DNA of 32,245 nt, from NCBI GenBank assembly GCA_946999045.1, contig CAMQBR010000018.1:1-32245 (forward strand), read 5' to 3'. This stretch comes from an uncultured Prevotella sp. (lineage in GTDB: Bacteria; Bacteroidota; Bacteroidia; Bacteroidales; Bacteroidaceae). The notes beneath the pieces were generated by a model. The model was not told the origin of the DNA. It saw only the letters and a program-made list of their open reading frames with translations, and made no database searches. A program made the position numbers and the translations under genes. How positions within the stretch are numbered: position 1 is the first letter of the stretch; every line of letters begins with the position of its first letter. Below, piece after piece: positions 1 through 7,189 of the stretch.

Positions 1-1345
1 CTTCCTCAAACATCTTAGCAAACTTGCCTTTGCCATTGCCCTCTTCATCGTATGTACGATAGTTCTCCACATGATCGATGAAGAACAAACTCAACACTTT
101 AATACCTTTAGGAAACAGCTGACGCTCACGCTCAAGATGCGTCTTGATGGTTTCGCGTATCTGTATTCTGCGCATAATATCTTCGGTAACCTCTCCTTGC
201 GAATCTCCCTCATAGAGAGTCATGCCATTGAGAAGTTTCACGCTGCCTGCACGTCCGTCTATACGCTCCACTACATAGTTATCACGATACTCTGCCATCT
301 GTCCGCTCTGTTCATAGAGGTCGAAACCTTCGTTCACCAGCTTGGTAGTCTGACGCACGTTGCCCGTGTTGCCTATAATATCATAGATGATACGTGCCTG
401 CGGATTCTTACCTTTGCTTACCACAATCTCATCAAGATAGAGAAAACCATTGGTAGCAGTACTTCCCACTTGGCGAATGCCCTTTACCTCTATCTTTTTC
501 ACCAACTTCTTGTTGTAGGCATCAATGGCATCAAGGCGGTACACCATGTTCATTACCTCGCGGTGAGTGGCAGAATAGAGCAGCAAGGCGAGTGGATTAA
601 AAAGTTTGATACCTTTTCGAGTGGAATTGTGAACATTGGCACCAAGCACACTCTGTGGCTCATCAATTATCATGACTGGGTGCGTCTTTGCCAATACGTC
701 TATTGGGCGACGATAACCAAACTCTTCTCGCTTTGAGAAGATGATACGTGCGGCGGCATCTCCACTGCGCCCTTCTTTGTTCTTGTCCTCATTGAATGAA
801 ACGTTGAAAGCCTGCGTATTGATAATCATGGCGTGCAGGTTGTTGTCGCTGGCAAAGCTGTCTATCTTGGTGAGTTGCTTAGAGTTATAAATGAAATACT
901 GCATGCGCTTGCCATACTCATGGGCAAAGTGGTCTTGCATGGTCTCGAAACTCTTATACACGCCTTCACGAATAGCCACACTGGGCACCACAATGATAAA
1001 CTTGCTCCAGCCGTAATGCTTGTTCAGTTCGTACATCGTCTTGATGTAGGTATAGGTCTTACCCGTACCCGTTTCCATCTCAATAGTGAGATTGATGCCT
1101 TCGCCCTCAAGGTGGTCAATAGGCTTCAGTCCTTGCTCCATCTGAATAGTGCGCACATTCTCTTTGATGTCAGCGCGATCGAGCTTAAGAGGTGCATTAC
1201 CAAACCCCGATTCAAACAATTGCTTTTGAGTGCCCCAGTCCATAATGTAGTTGGCACTGTCGCAATAGGGCTGTCCCTCAAAGGCGCGCACCACGTTGCG
1301 CACAGCCTCTACTTGAAATCCTTGGTGTTTGTATTTAATCTTCAT
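1..1345 (-). CDS. res: Type III restriction enzyme, Res subunit (partial, C-terminus beyond window)
   Basis: This is the ATP-dependent helicase/nuclease subunit of a Type III restriction-modification system; with Mod it cuts DNA carrying unmodified sites. The reading frame is open from ATG at 1345 to the left edge, giving 448 codons. Visible SF2 motifs are ETGTGKT (Walker A, about residues 91-97), IIDEPQ (motif II, D228-Q231) and YSATHR (motif III, 256-261). The C-terminal PD-ExK nuclease domain expected in the family would lie outside the window, so nuclease integrity cannot be judged. The start overlaps the 3' end of the RhuM-family gene by 11 nt in another frame, which argues for one mod-rhuM-res transcript. 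Confidence in the family is high. Confidence 0.93.
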   Translation of the reverse strand, partial: MKIKYKHQGFQVEAVRNVVRAFEGQPYCDSANYIMDWGTQKQLFESGFGNAPLKLDRADIKENVRTIQMEQGLKPIDHLEGEGINLTIEMETGTGKTYTYIKTMYELNKHYGWSKFIIVVPSVAIREGVYKSFETMQDHFAHEYGKRMQYFIYNSKQLTKIDSFASDNNLHAMIINTQAFNVSFNEDKNKEGRSGDAAARIIFSKREEFGYRRPIDVLAKTHPVMIIDEPQSVLGANVHNSTRKGIKLFNPLALLLYSATHREVMNMVYRLDAIDAYNKKLVKKIEVKGIRQVGSTATNGFLYLDEIVVSKGKNPQARIIYDIIGNTGNVRQTTKLVNEGFDLYEQSGQMAEYRDNYVVERIDGRAGSVKLLNGMTLYEGDSQGEVTEDIMRRIQIRETIKTHLERERQLFPKGIKVLSLFFIDHVENYRTYDEEGNGKGKFAKMFEE

Positions 1346-2345
1346 GCTCACTTTCTTTTTTATTGATATTCCCCAAACGTTTAATAGCATTGAGATAATC
1401 TCGCTCAGCGTCGCTGATGGTGCGTTGCTTGTATTTACGATATTCGGTTGTGGCGTGCTCCATGGCGTCTTCGTGCGACACTTTGCCTGCATCTTGCAAC
1501 AATTGCTCACCAGACATAGTGAGTATTCTGTCCAGATAGTTTGCCCAGTCGTTCATCGTCATAGGTTGTTCTTTCTCGGCTTGACGCTCTGCAAAGTCGA
1601 GATAACCCGATACCAACTGCCCCATAGCGCGAAGTTCTTTCTCGTTGAGATAGTTCTTAGCCGTGCGAGCTTCTATTAGCGTGGGCTGATTGCCTTTAAA
1701 CGTGAGCAATCCCATAAAATCTTTTTCAGCATCTGCACGCTCCACAATGAGTTCAGCTACCGTATGCCCATGAATGGCATAATGTATCTTGTTTTGCACC
1801 TTTTGAAAGAACTTCTGCGATACCGCTGCACGCGGGTCATAGTCTATACTGGTGGCATAGATCTCCAACACTTGCCGATACATCACCTTCTCCGTGGAAC
1901 GAATGTCGCGAATGCGCTCCAGCAATTCTTTCCAATAGCCGCCACCACCCAATTTCTTCAGACGGTCATCATCGAGCGTAAAGCCTTTGGTGATGTATTC
2001 TTTCAGCCTGATAGTTGCCCACTGGCGGAAACGTGTAGCAATGATGCTGCGCACACGATAGCCTAAGGCAATAATCATATCCAAGTTGTAATAAGGTATC
2101 TCACGATTTACCATCCTGCTGCCTTCTTGGCGAACCTGTCGGAAAGTCCGACAGGTTGCCGCTTCCTGTAATTCGCCTTCCTCATATATGTGTTTGATAT
2201 GTTCCACCACATTTGTTCTCGACGTATGATAAAGCTCGCACATCTGTGCTTGAGTTAGCCACAGCGTGTCCTCCTCAAGTTTCACATCTATCTTGGTCAA
2301 ACCATCTTGACCAGTATATATCAATATCTTGTTATTCTCGTCCAT
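1335..2345 (-). CDS. rhuM: RhuM-family protein inside the Type III RM locus
   Basis: A 336-aa protein of the virulence RhuM family, named from a Salmonella pathogenicity-island gene; its biochemical role is not established. The conserved N-terminal part is visible: a WLTQAQMCELY segment typical of a helix-turn-helix-like start, then PYYNLDMIIALGYRVRS, RFRQWAT and the glycine-rich KKLGGGGYW. The C-terminal half is helical and charged (QLVSGYLDFAE region). I chose the ATG at 2345 over a TTG at 2351. It sits 6 nt after mod and overlaps res by 11 nt, so all three genes are likely co-transcribed. RhuM genes are known to occur beside restriction systems, which suggests an accessory role, but this is inference. 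A perfect inverted repeat lies inside the coding sequence at 2133-2157. Confidence 0.88.
   Translation of the reverse strand: MDENNKILIYTGQDGLTKIDVKLEEDTLWLTQAQMCELYHTSRTNVVEHIKHIYEEGELQEAATCRTFRQVRQEGSRMVNREIPYYNLDMIIALGYRVRSIIATRFRQWATIRLKEYITKGFTLDDDRLKKLGGGGYWKELLERIRDIRSTEKVMYRQVLEIYATSIDYDPRAAVSQKFFQKVQNKIHYAIHGHTVAELIVERADAEKDFMGLLTFKGNQPTLIEARTAKNYLNEKELRAMGQLVSGYLDFAERQAEKEQPMTMNDWANYLDRILTMSGEQLLQDAGKVSHEDAMEHATTEYRKYKQRTISDAERDYLNAIKRLGNINKKESEHED
2133..2157. repeat. Perfect 11-bp inverted repeat inside rhuM
   Basis: The arms AACCTGTCGGA and TCCGACAGGTT are separated by 3 nt (AAG), all within the RhuM coding sequence near the ATCRTFRQVRQEG segment. It would fold into a stable hairpin in mRNA and could also be a protein-binding palindrome. 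Function unknown. Confidence 0.8.
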
Positions 2346-2351
2346 AGCCAA

Positions 2352-4319
2352 TCAAATCACTCTGATATTCTCTTTTGCCTCTTTATCGTCCCAGTTTAAT
2401 TTCTGCTTGAATAGCTCAAAGATGTTTATTTTGGTTTTGTCCTCGCCGAAGCAGCTGTCGCGAAAGAGTACGCGCACGGGTAGCTTATCAGCCATAGCCT
2501 TTGCCACATTCTCGGTGATGTTCTCCGCAAAGCATGCCACGAGGCTGTTGCCGTCTACGGTGTATATCTTGCAGCCGTCCACTTCCTCGGTCGTCATAGG
2601 CTTTGAGAGCTGCACACCCCACGAGAGCATAGCCCCAAAGAGAAGGTCGAGGTCGGTACGGTCGGCTTTGATGTTGTCGGCAAAGAGGTCGAGCGTCTGC
2701 TGGTCGTATTCGCTGGGCTGCTTCGTTACGTCCTCATAGTTGCTGCCATCAAGGCGGAACACACGAAAGCCAGTGTCAAGGTGTTGTGTAGTTAATGGCG
2801 ATTCTTCTTTTATCTTCTTTCCCGCACGGCGGATACGCTCCTTAGCTATCTCGGGAATAGTCTTGTATCCAGCCTTTCGAGCTTCGCTCTGTTCGGGCGT
2901 ATCCTCATCGTACTGCACCATGATATACTTACGCTTACCACCGTCCTCTGCATTTAGCTTCATCACCGCATGAGCTGTTGTGGCAGAGCCGGAAAAGAAG
3001 TCGAGGATAAGGGAATCGGGAGTTTTGATTATATCAAGTAAAAACTTGATAAGACCAATAGGCTTTGGATTTGAGAAAGGTTTACCTCCCTCAAACAAAT
3101 TTTTCATTTCCTTATTCCCAATCTGATTGATAGGATTCAGTATTAAATTCATAAATGCGCGACCTGACTTTTCTCTAACCCTACCTTCATTATCTACCAA
3201 CTGATAGACCTTGTATTTAATAGTATACGCCGAGCCCTTACTTTTCGATGACTTCACGAACGATACAAATTTATTTTCTAAACCCCATTTAACTTTCTCC
3301 TTATTCCATTTCCATATCCAACCATCATTGACAAAGGAATCTCTTCCGTTTGGATAAATAATTCCACCATCAGGAGCTTCTATACCATAGTTCAAAGAAT
3401 CAGAATACTGTAGTCCTCCTCTGTCAAGTGTATCATAATAGAACTTTCCCCTCTCATTGACAAACTCATCAGTTAAATTATACCTATCTTGATCTATTGA
3501 CTCCTCATCTCTTTTCCAAATCTCCTCTTTTATTGTCTGTTCATGATTCTTTGCATACAATAGGATTGCCTCTGTAACTACAGCTATATCTTTGGCATCA
3601 TTTGCACCGGTCTTCTTTCTCCAATTAAATTCCGCCACAAAATTCCCCGCTCCAAGCACCTCATCACAAATTTTGCGGAGGTTATGCACTTCGTGGTCAT
3701 CAATAGAAATAAAGATAACCCCATCTTCCGTTAGCAGCGAGCGAGCCACGAGCAGGCGGCTATACATCATGGAGCACCAATCGGAGTGGAAGCGACCGTT
3801 GTTATCAAAATTCTTGCGATAGCGCAGCCCCTCTTCGTCGATATTGCCAGCGGCAAGCTCTTCGTCGGCAAGAGAGGTCTTAAAGTCGTCATGGTACACA
3901 AAGTCGTTGCCCGTATTGTAAGGAGGGTCGATGTATATCATCTTCACCTTGCCCATATAACTCTTCTGCAAGAGCTTGAGCACACGCAGATTATCACCCT
4001 CTATGTAGAGGTTTTCTGTTGTGTCCCAATCCACAGAGTCTTCGGGCACTGGGCGCAAGGTGTCGGTAATAGGTGTAGCAGCCTCACGACGAGCAGCCTG
4101 TTTGCCTGGCCATGTAAACTGGTACATCTCCTCGCTGTCTTCCACAGCGTCGTCGCCAAGAAGTTGGCGCAGGGTCTTAAAATTCACGACATGCTTGACA
4201 GTACCCGTCTTTTCGTCTTTCTCTTCGGTAAAGCACGAGGGGGCAATCTGATAGAGTGCTTCAAGGTTGAGTTTGCTACCATTGGCAGATGTGGTTTCTA
4301 TTCTGATAGGTTTCATCAT
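2352..4319 (-). CDS. mod: Type III DNA methyltransferase, Mod subunit
   Basis: A 655-aa DNA N6-adenine methyltransferase that recognises the target site for the RM system and modifies one strand. The order of motifs is that of beta-class Type III Mod proteins: catalytic DPPYNTG at residues 131-137 comes first, and the SAM-binding FFSGS (441-445, within DFFSGSATTAHAV) comes about 310 residues later. The intervening region is the expected target-recognition domain. In DNA this central part (about 3000-3650) is visibly A+T-rich: two hand-counted 60-nt lines gave 33-35% G+C against 53-57% for lines in the flanks. This suggests domain exchange. No simple-sequence tract of the kind that drives phase variation was seen. 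Full length for the family; start MMKPIR. Confidence 0.95.
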   Translation of the reverse strand: MMKPIRIETTSANGSKLNLEALYQIAPSCFTEEKDEKTGTVKHVVNFKTLRQLLGDDAVEDSEEMYQFTWPGKQAARREAATPITDTLRPVPEDSVDWDTTENLYIEGDNLRVLKLLQKSYMGKVKMIYIDPPYNTGNDFVYHDDFKTSLADEELAAGNIDEEGLRYRKNFDNNGRFHSDWCSMMYSRLLVARSLLTEDGVIFISIDDHEVHNLRKICDEVLGAGNFVAEFNWRKKTGANDAKDIAVVTEAILLYAKNHEQTIKEEIWKRDEESIDQDRYNLTDEFVNERGKFYYDTLDRGGLQYSDSLNYGIEAPDGGIIYPNGRDSFVNDGWIWKWNKEKVKWGLENKFVSFVKSSKSKGSAYTIKYKVYQLVDNEGRVREKSGRAFMNLILNPINQIGNKEMKNLFEGGKPFSNPKPIGLIKFLLDIIKTPDSLILDFFSGSATTAHAVMKLNAEDGGKRKYIMVQYDEDTPEQSEARKAGYKTIPEIAKERIRRAGKKIKEESPLTTQHLDTGFRVFRLDGSNYEDVTKQPSEYDQQTLDLFADNIKADRTDLDLLFGAMLSWGVQLSKPMTTEEVDGCKIYTVDGNSLVACFAENITENVAKAMADKLPVRVLFRDSCFGEDKTKINIFELFKQKLNWDDKEAKENIRVI

Positions 4320-4349
4320 ATCTTCTTTTTTATTTATTAGGGCGGTACT

Positions 4350-4377
4350 AAGCGTCTACGCATTTAACGGAAGAACC
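4350..4377 (+). repeat. Dispersed repeat family C, copy 1
   Basis: A 28-nt word beginning AAGCGTCTACG and ending GGAAGAACC, matching 25 of 28 bases at 7067-7094. Its 3' half, CATTTAACGGAAGAACC, recurs at 7143-7159 (16/17) and inverted at 7031-7047 (15/17). It lies in the intergenic stretch between mod and the OmpH-like gene. Origin unknown. Confidence 0.75.
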
Positions 4378-4435
4378 TAAATTAAGGATAAATAGCTTTT
4401 TGATATTTCGATATTACTACTATGCAAAACATTCA

Positions 4436-4466
4436 CGGCTCACCCCCATAGATAGAGGATGAGCCG
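4436..4466 (-). terminator. Hairpin after the OmpH-like gene
   Basis: CGGCTCA (4436-4442) pairs with TGAGCCG (4460-4466), with two further C-G pairs inside after one mismatch. It lies 25 nt beyond the stop of the minus-strand gene at 4492. There is no long U-run after the stem on the minus strand, so termination is only probable. Confidence 0.5.
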
Positions 4467-4491
4467 CCAATTATTTTGTAAAAAAAAAAAA

Positions 4492-5100
4492 TTATTTCTT
4501 TGCACCTTTATTATTGTCCAGAGACTTGTAGGCTTTATTCAATCCTGCAATAACATCCTTTGTAATATCATATGCTTTGTCGGCATATAAGAGGTTATCG
4601 CCTGCCTTAGACAAAATTAAGCTGTATTTCTTATCCTTATTATATATAGCCAAGAAGTGCTGAATAGAATCGCGTAATGCCTTGTTGTATTTATCTGTTT
4701 CAACTTGAAACTCGTTGCTTAAACGTTGGTTTAAGGCTTGCAAGTCAACACTTTGCTTCTGCAATCCTGCCTGAATAGACTCAGCTTGCTCACGTGTATA
4801 AGCATTTTGTTGCAACTTTTGTTGGAAATTAGCAGCAGCCTGCTCTATTTGTCTTTGCTTACCCGCTAAAGTGTTTTGAATATTCTGGCCTTTCTTCTGG
4901 AGTATCAAACTATACTCCTTGCAAAATTTATACTGCGCCATGATACTATCAACCTCAACGTATGCTATCTTTAAAGAAGAAGCAGTTGAAGTAGCTTGCT
5001 CTTCCTTACTATCTACTTGTGCTTTAGACTTGTCGCAAGCAGATAATGTTAATGCTGCCAATGCTGCAACAGTAATCAAACGGATATTTGTTTTGTTCAT
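4492..5100 (-). CDS. OmpH/Skp-family lipoprotein
   Basis: A 202-aa OmpH/Skp-like protein. Family members are periplasmic chaperones that hold unfolded outer-membrane proteins. The N-terminus is a lipoprotein signal with lipobox LSAC, so the mature protein would start at Cys22 and be membrane anchored. The core (roughly residues 60-150) is Gln/Lys-rich and predicted coiled coil, as in Skp tentacles, and the typical IAYVEVDSIM beginning of the OmpH domain is present. I placed the start at ATG 5100 rather than the upstream in-frame codon at 5166, because only this start gives a clean signal peptide. It is a lone gene between mod and the small membrane protein. The lipid anchor differs from soluble E. 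coli Skp. Confidence 0.85.
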   Translation of the reverse strand: MNKTNIRLITVAALAALTLSACDKSKAQVDSKEEQATSTASSLKIAYVEVDSIMAQYKFCKEYSLILQKKGQNIQNTLAGKQRQIEQAAANFQQKLQQNAYTREQAESIQAGLQKQSVDLQALNQRLSNEFQVETDKYNKALRDSIQHFLAIYNKDKKYSLILSKAGDNLLYADKAYDITKDVIAGLNKAYKSLDNNKGAKK

Positions 5101-5225
5101 TTTTTTGTATGATAATTTTAATTGTTTACGCCAAAATACAAATAATAAGTTGAAAAAAAATAACACCTATAAATAATATAGCAAAACTCTTAATTATAAA
5201 TTGATAATTATGAATTAATAATTAT

Positions 5226-5420
5226 TTAATATGCTTTTCCTTTCATTCGTGCCTCTTTATCTTGCTCAATGACACAATGAATGCCACGTTTTTTCATTGC
5301 TTTACTGTCATGAATATGTTGGGATGTAAACTCTCCATTCTTACGAAATAGAAGTTTTATACCCAGTAATACAAAACAAATTGCAATTATTAACATGCTT
5401 AAAAGTAACGCTTTCAACAT
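5226..5420 (-). CDS. Small membrane protein with GIHCV-x3-D-x2-AR motif
   Basis: A 64-aa protein with one N-terminal membrane helix (LKALLLSMLIIAICFVLLGI) followed by a cytoplasmic tail that contains SQHIHDS and RGIHCVIEQDKEAR. I recall this tail arrangement from short conserved Bacteroidales proteins usually annotated as membrane or secreted protein; no function is known to me. An exact TTTG-N19-TAACTTTG promoter lies just upstream, which supports it as a real gene despite its size. Its downstream side is A+T-rich with overlapping TAATTAT inverted repeats. Confidence 0.75.
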   Translation of the reverse strand: MLKALLLSMLIIAICFVLLGIKLLFRKNGEFTSQHIHDSKAMKKRGIHCVIEQDKEARMKGKAY

Positions 5421-5461
5421 TTCTCACTATATTTGCACTATACTTTGTAACTTTTATGTGG

Positions 5462-5492
5462 CAAAGTTAGTAGAAATAAAGCAATAAACAAA
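5462..5492 (-). promoter_or_regulatory. Bacteroidota-type promoter for the 64-aa gene
   Basis: On the minus strand TTTG (5492-5489), 19 nt, then TAACTTTG (5469-5462) matches the phylum consensus TTTG-N19/21-TAnnTTTG exactly. Transcription would start near 5455, about 35 nt before the ATG at 5420. On the other strand TATATTTG at 5428-5435 is a weaker candidate -7 element for pepD. Confidence 0.7.
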
Positions 5493-5512
5493 ATAAAAAA
5501 ACTTAAAATATT

Positions 5513-6973
5513 ATGGAAAAGAAAGACTTAAGACCCAGAAGAGTTTTTGAACAATTTGCTAAAATAAATCAGATTCCTCGTCCATCAAAACGTGAGGAGA
5601 AAATGATTGCTTATCTTAAAAAGTTTGGTGAGAGCCACAACTTAGATACTAAAGTTGATGAAACTGGTAACGTTATTATTCGCAAAGCTGCGACCAAAGG
5701 TTACGAAGACAGGGCAACAATTATCCTACAAAGCCATATAGATATGGTTTGCGATAAGTTGGTTGATGTAGAGTTTGACTTTGACAACGATCCTATTCAA
5801 ACCTATATTGACGGTGAATGGCTTACCGCAAAAGGCACTACTCTGGGTGCTGATGATGGTATTGGTGTGGCTATTGAGTTAGCTATTCTCGATTCTGACG
5901 ATATAGAACACGGTCCGATAGAATGCGTATTCACCGTAGACGAGGAAACTCAACTTACTGGAGCATTGGGCATGAAGGCAGGTTTTATGACAGGTAACTA
6001 CCTTATCAACTTAGATTCTGAGAACGAAGGCAAGATATTTGTTAGCTGTGCAGGCGGTCGTAGCACCATTGCTACCTTTAATTATCAAGCAGAAGAAGCT
6101 CCTCAAGATTACTTCTTCCTGCAAATATCCTTAAAAGGATTGGTTGGAGGGCACTCTGGCGATGACATTAATAAGAAACGTGCCAATGCTATTAAGATTT
6201 TAACCCGCTTCCTCTTCAACGAACAAGAGAAGTATAATTTACGCTTGGGTAGCTTTAATAGTGGTAAGATGCACAACGCTATTCCTCGCGATGGCAAAGT
6301 TATCTTTGCAGTACCTAATGATGTAAAAGAGCAAGTACGTGCTGATTGGAATATCTTCCAAAACGAAGTAGAAGATGAATTCCATGTAACAGATACCACA
6401 ATGGTATTCAAAATGGAGAGCTCAGAGGCTTGCAAAGTGCTTCCAAAAGAGGTTAGTACCAAACTTATTTTAGCTCTTCAAGCAGTTGATAATGGTATCT
6501 TTGCCATGTGTCAAGATGCTGTTTTGGCTAAATTAGTAGAAACATCTAGCAATATTGCAGCTATCAAGACAACCGAGGATGAGGTAGAGATATTATCTTC
6601 ACAACGTAGTAACGTTATGAGTAACTTGGATAATATGTGCAATACGGTAAAAGCTGCTTACCAGTTGGCTGGAGCTAAGGTGGAACAAACCGATGGCTAT
6701 CCTGCCTGGAATATGAATCCTAACAGCAAAATGGTAAAGATTACGGTAGATGCATACAAGAAGTTGTTTAACAAGGAGCCCGAGGTATTGGGCATTCATG
6801 CAGGATTAGAGTGTGGCTTGTTTTCAGAACGTTACCCACATATAGATATGGTAAGCTTCGGTCCTACATTACAATATGTTCATACTCCAGATGAGCGTTT
6901 GCTTATCCCTACCGTTCAAATGGTTTGGGATCATTTACTTGAAATCTTAAAGAATATTCCTACAAAAGAGTAA
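5513..6973 (+). CDS. pepD: Aminoacyl-histidine dipeptidase (M20 family, PepD-like)
   Basis: A 486-aa cytoplasmic metallopeptidase of the M20C group that hydrolyses Xaa-His (carnosine-type) and related dipeptides. The dinuclear zinc signature is visible: HID (H75, D77), GADDG (bridging Asp at 114 or 115) and the catalytic/metal-binding TVDEE (E144-E145). DSENEGKIFVSCAGG and the lid-domain GGHSGDDINKKRANA follow, and GIHAGLECGLF near the C-terminus matches the last metal-ligand region. Length and motif order are those of full PepD. No signal peptide. It is monocistronic and ends at a strong hairpin shared with the convergent helicase gene. With DPP III and the POT transporter in the same window, it fits peptide use. 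Confidence 0.94.
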   Translation: MEKKDLRPRRVFEQFAKINQIPRPSKREEKMIAYLKKFGESHNLDTKVDETGNVIIRKAATKGYEDRATIILQSHIDMVCDKLVDVEFDFDNDPIQTYIDGEWLTAKGTTLGADDGIGVAIELAILDSDDIEHGPIECVFTVDEETQLTGALGMKAGFMTGNYLINLDSENEGKIFVSCAGGRSTIATFNYQAEEAPQDYFFLQISLKGLVGGHSGDDINKKRANAIKILTRFLFNEQEKYNLRLGSFNSGKMHNAIPRDGKVIFAVPNDVKEQVRADWNIFQNEVEDEFHVTDTTMVFKMESSEACKVLPKEVSTKLILALQAVDNGIFAMCQDAVLAKLVETSSNIAAIKTTEDEVEILSSQRSNVMSNLDNMCNTVKAAYQLAGAKVEQTDGYPAWNMNPNSKMVKITVDAYKKLFNKEPEVLGIHAGLECGLFSERYPHIDMVSFGPTLQYVHTPDERLLIPTVQMVWDHLLEILKNIPTKE

Positions 6974-7019
6974 AACTTTTTAGAGGAGTAAATAGAAGTA
7001 ATAAAGAAGTTAAAAGGGA

Positions 7020-7105
7020 GTAAAAATAAGGGTTCTTTTGTTAAATGCACAGACACTCTACATGACAAGCGTCTACGTATTTAACAGAAGAGCCCTTATT
7101 TTTAC
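7020..7105. terminator. Large inverted repeat between convergent genes (35-nt arms), repeat family C
   Basis: Arms 7020-7054 and 7071-7105 are inverted copies with few differences, several of which become G-U pairs in RNA, around a 16-nt loop. It lies 46 nt after pepD and 84 nt before the end of the opposing helicase gene, so it is well placed as a bidirectional terminator. Its right arm contains family C copy 2 (7067-7094), and the left arm contains an inverted partial copy (7031-7047), so this is more than a plain terminator. Confidence 0.75.
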
Positions 7106-7142
7106 CATATAAGAAATATATTTTTTTTATTTCCTATCTATT

Positions 7143-7159
7143 CATTTAGCGGAAGAACC
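7143..7159 (+). repeat. Dispersed repeat family C, partial copy 3
   Basis: CATTTAGCGGAAGAACC matches 16 of 17 bases of 4361-4377. It sits between the large hairpin and the end of the helicase gene. Confidence 0.6.
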
Positions 7160-7189
7160 TTTTTAGCTCCTAATAACTCAAGTTAACTC

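Noticed and set aside
71..2066. Long plus-strand frames opposite res and rhuM
   Set aside because: They are antisense shadows; the minus strand carries motif-complete RM proteins.
2352..4319. Phase variation of mod by simple-sequence repeats
   Set aside because: No tetra- or pentanucleotide tract or long homopolymer seen in the gene or its start region.
4480..4491. A-run of 11 as a slippage site
   Set aside because: It is intergenic, next to the OmpH-like stop codon, and changes no reading frame; more likely part of transcript termination.
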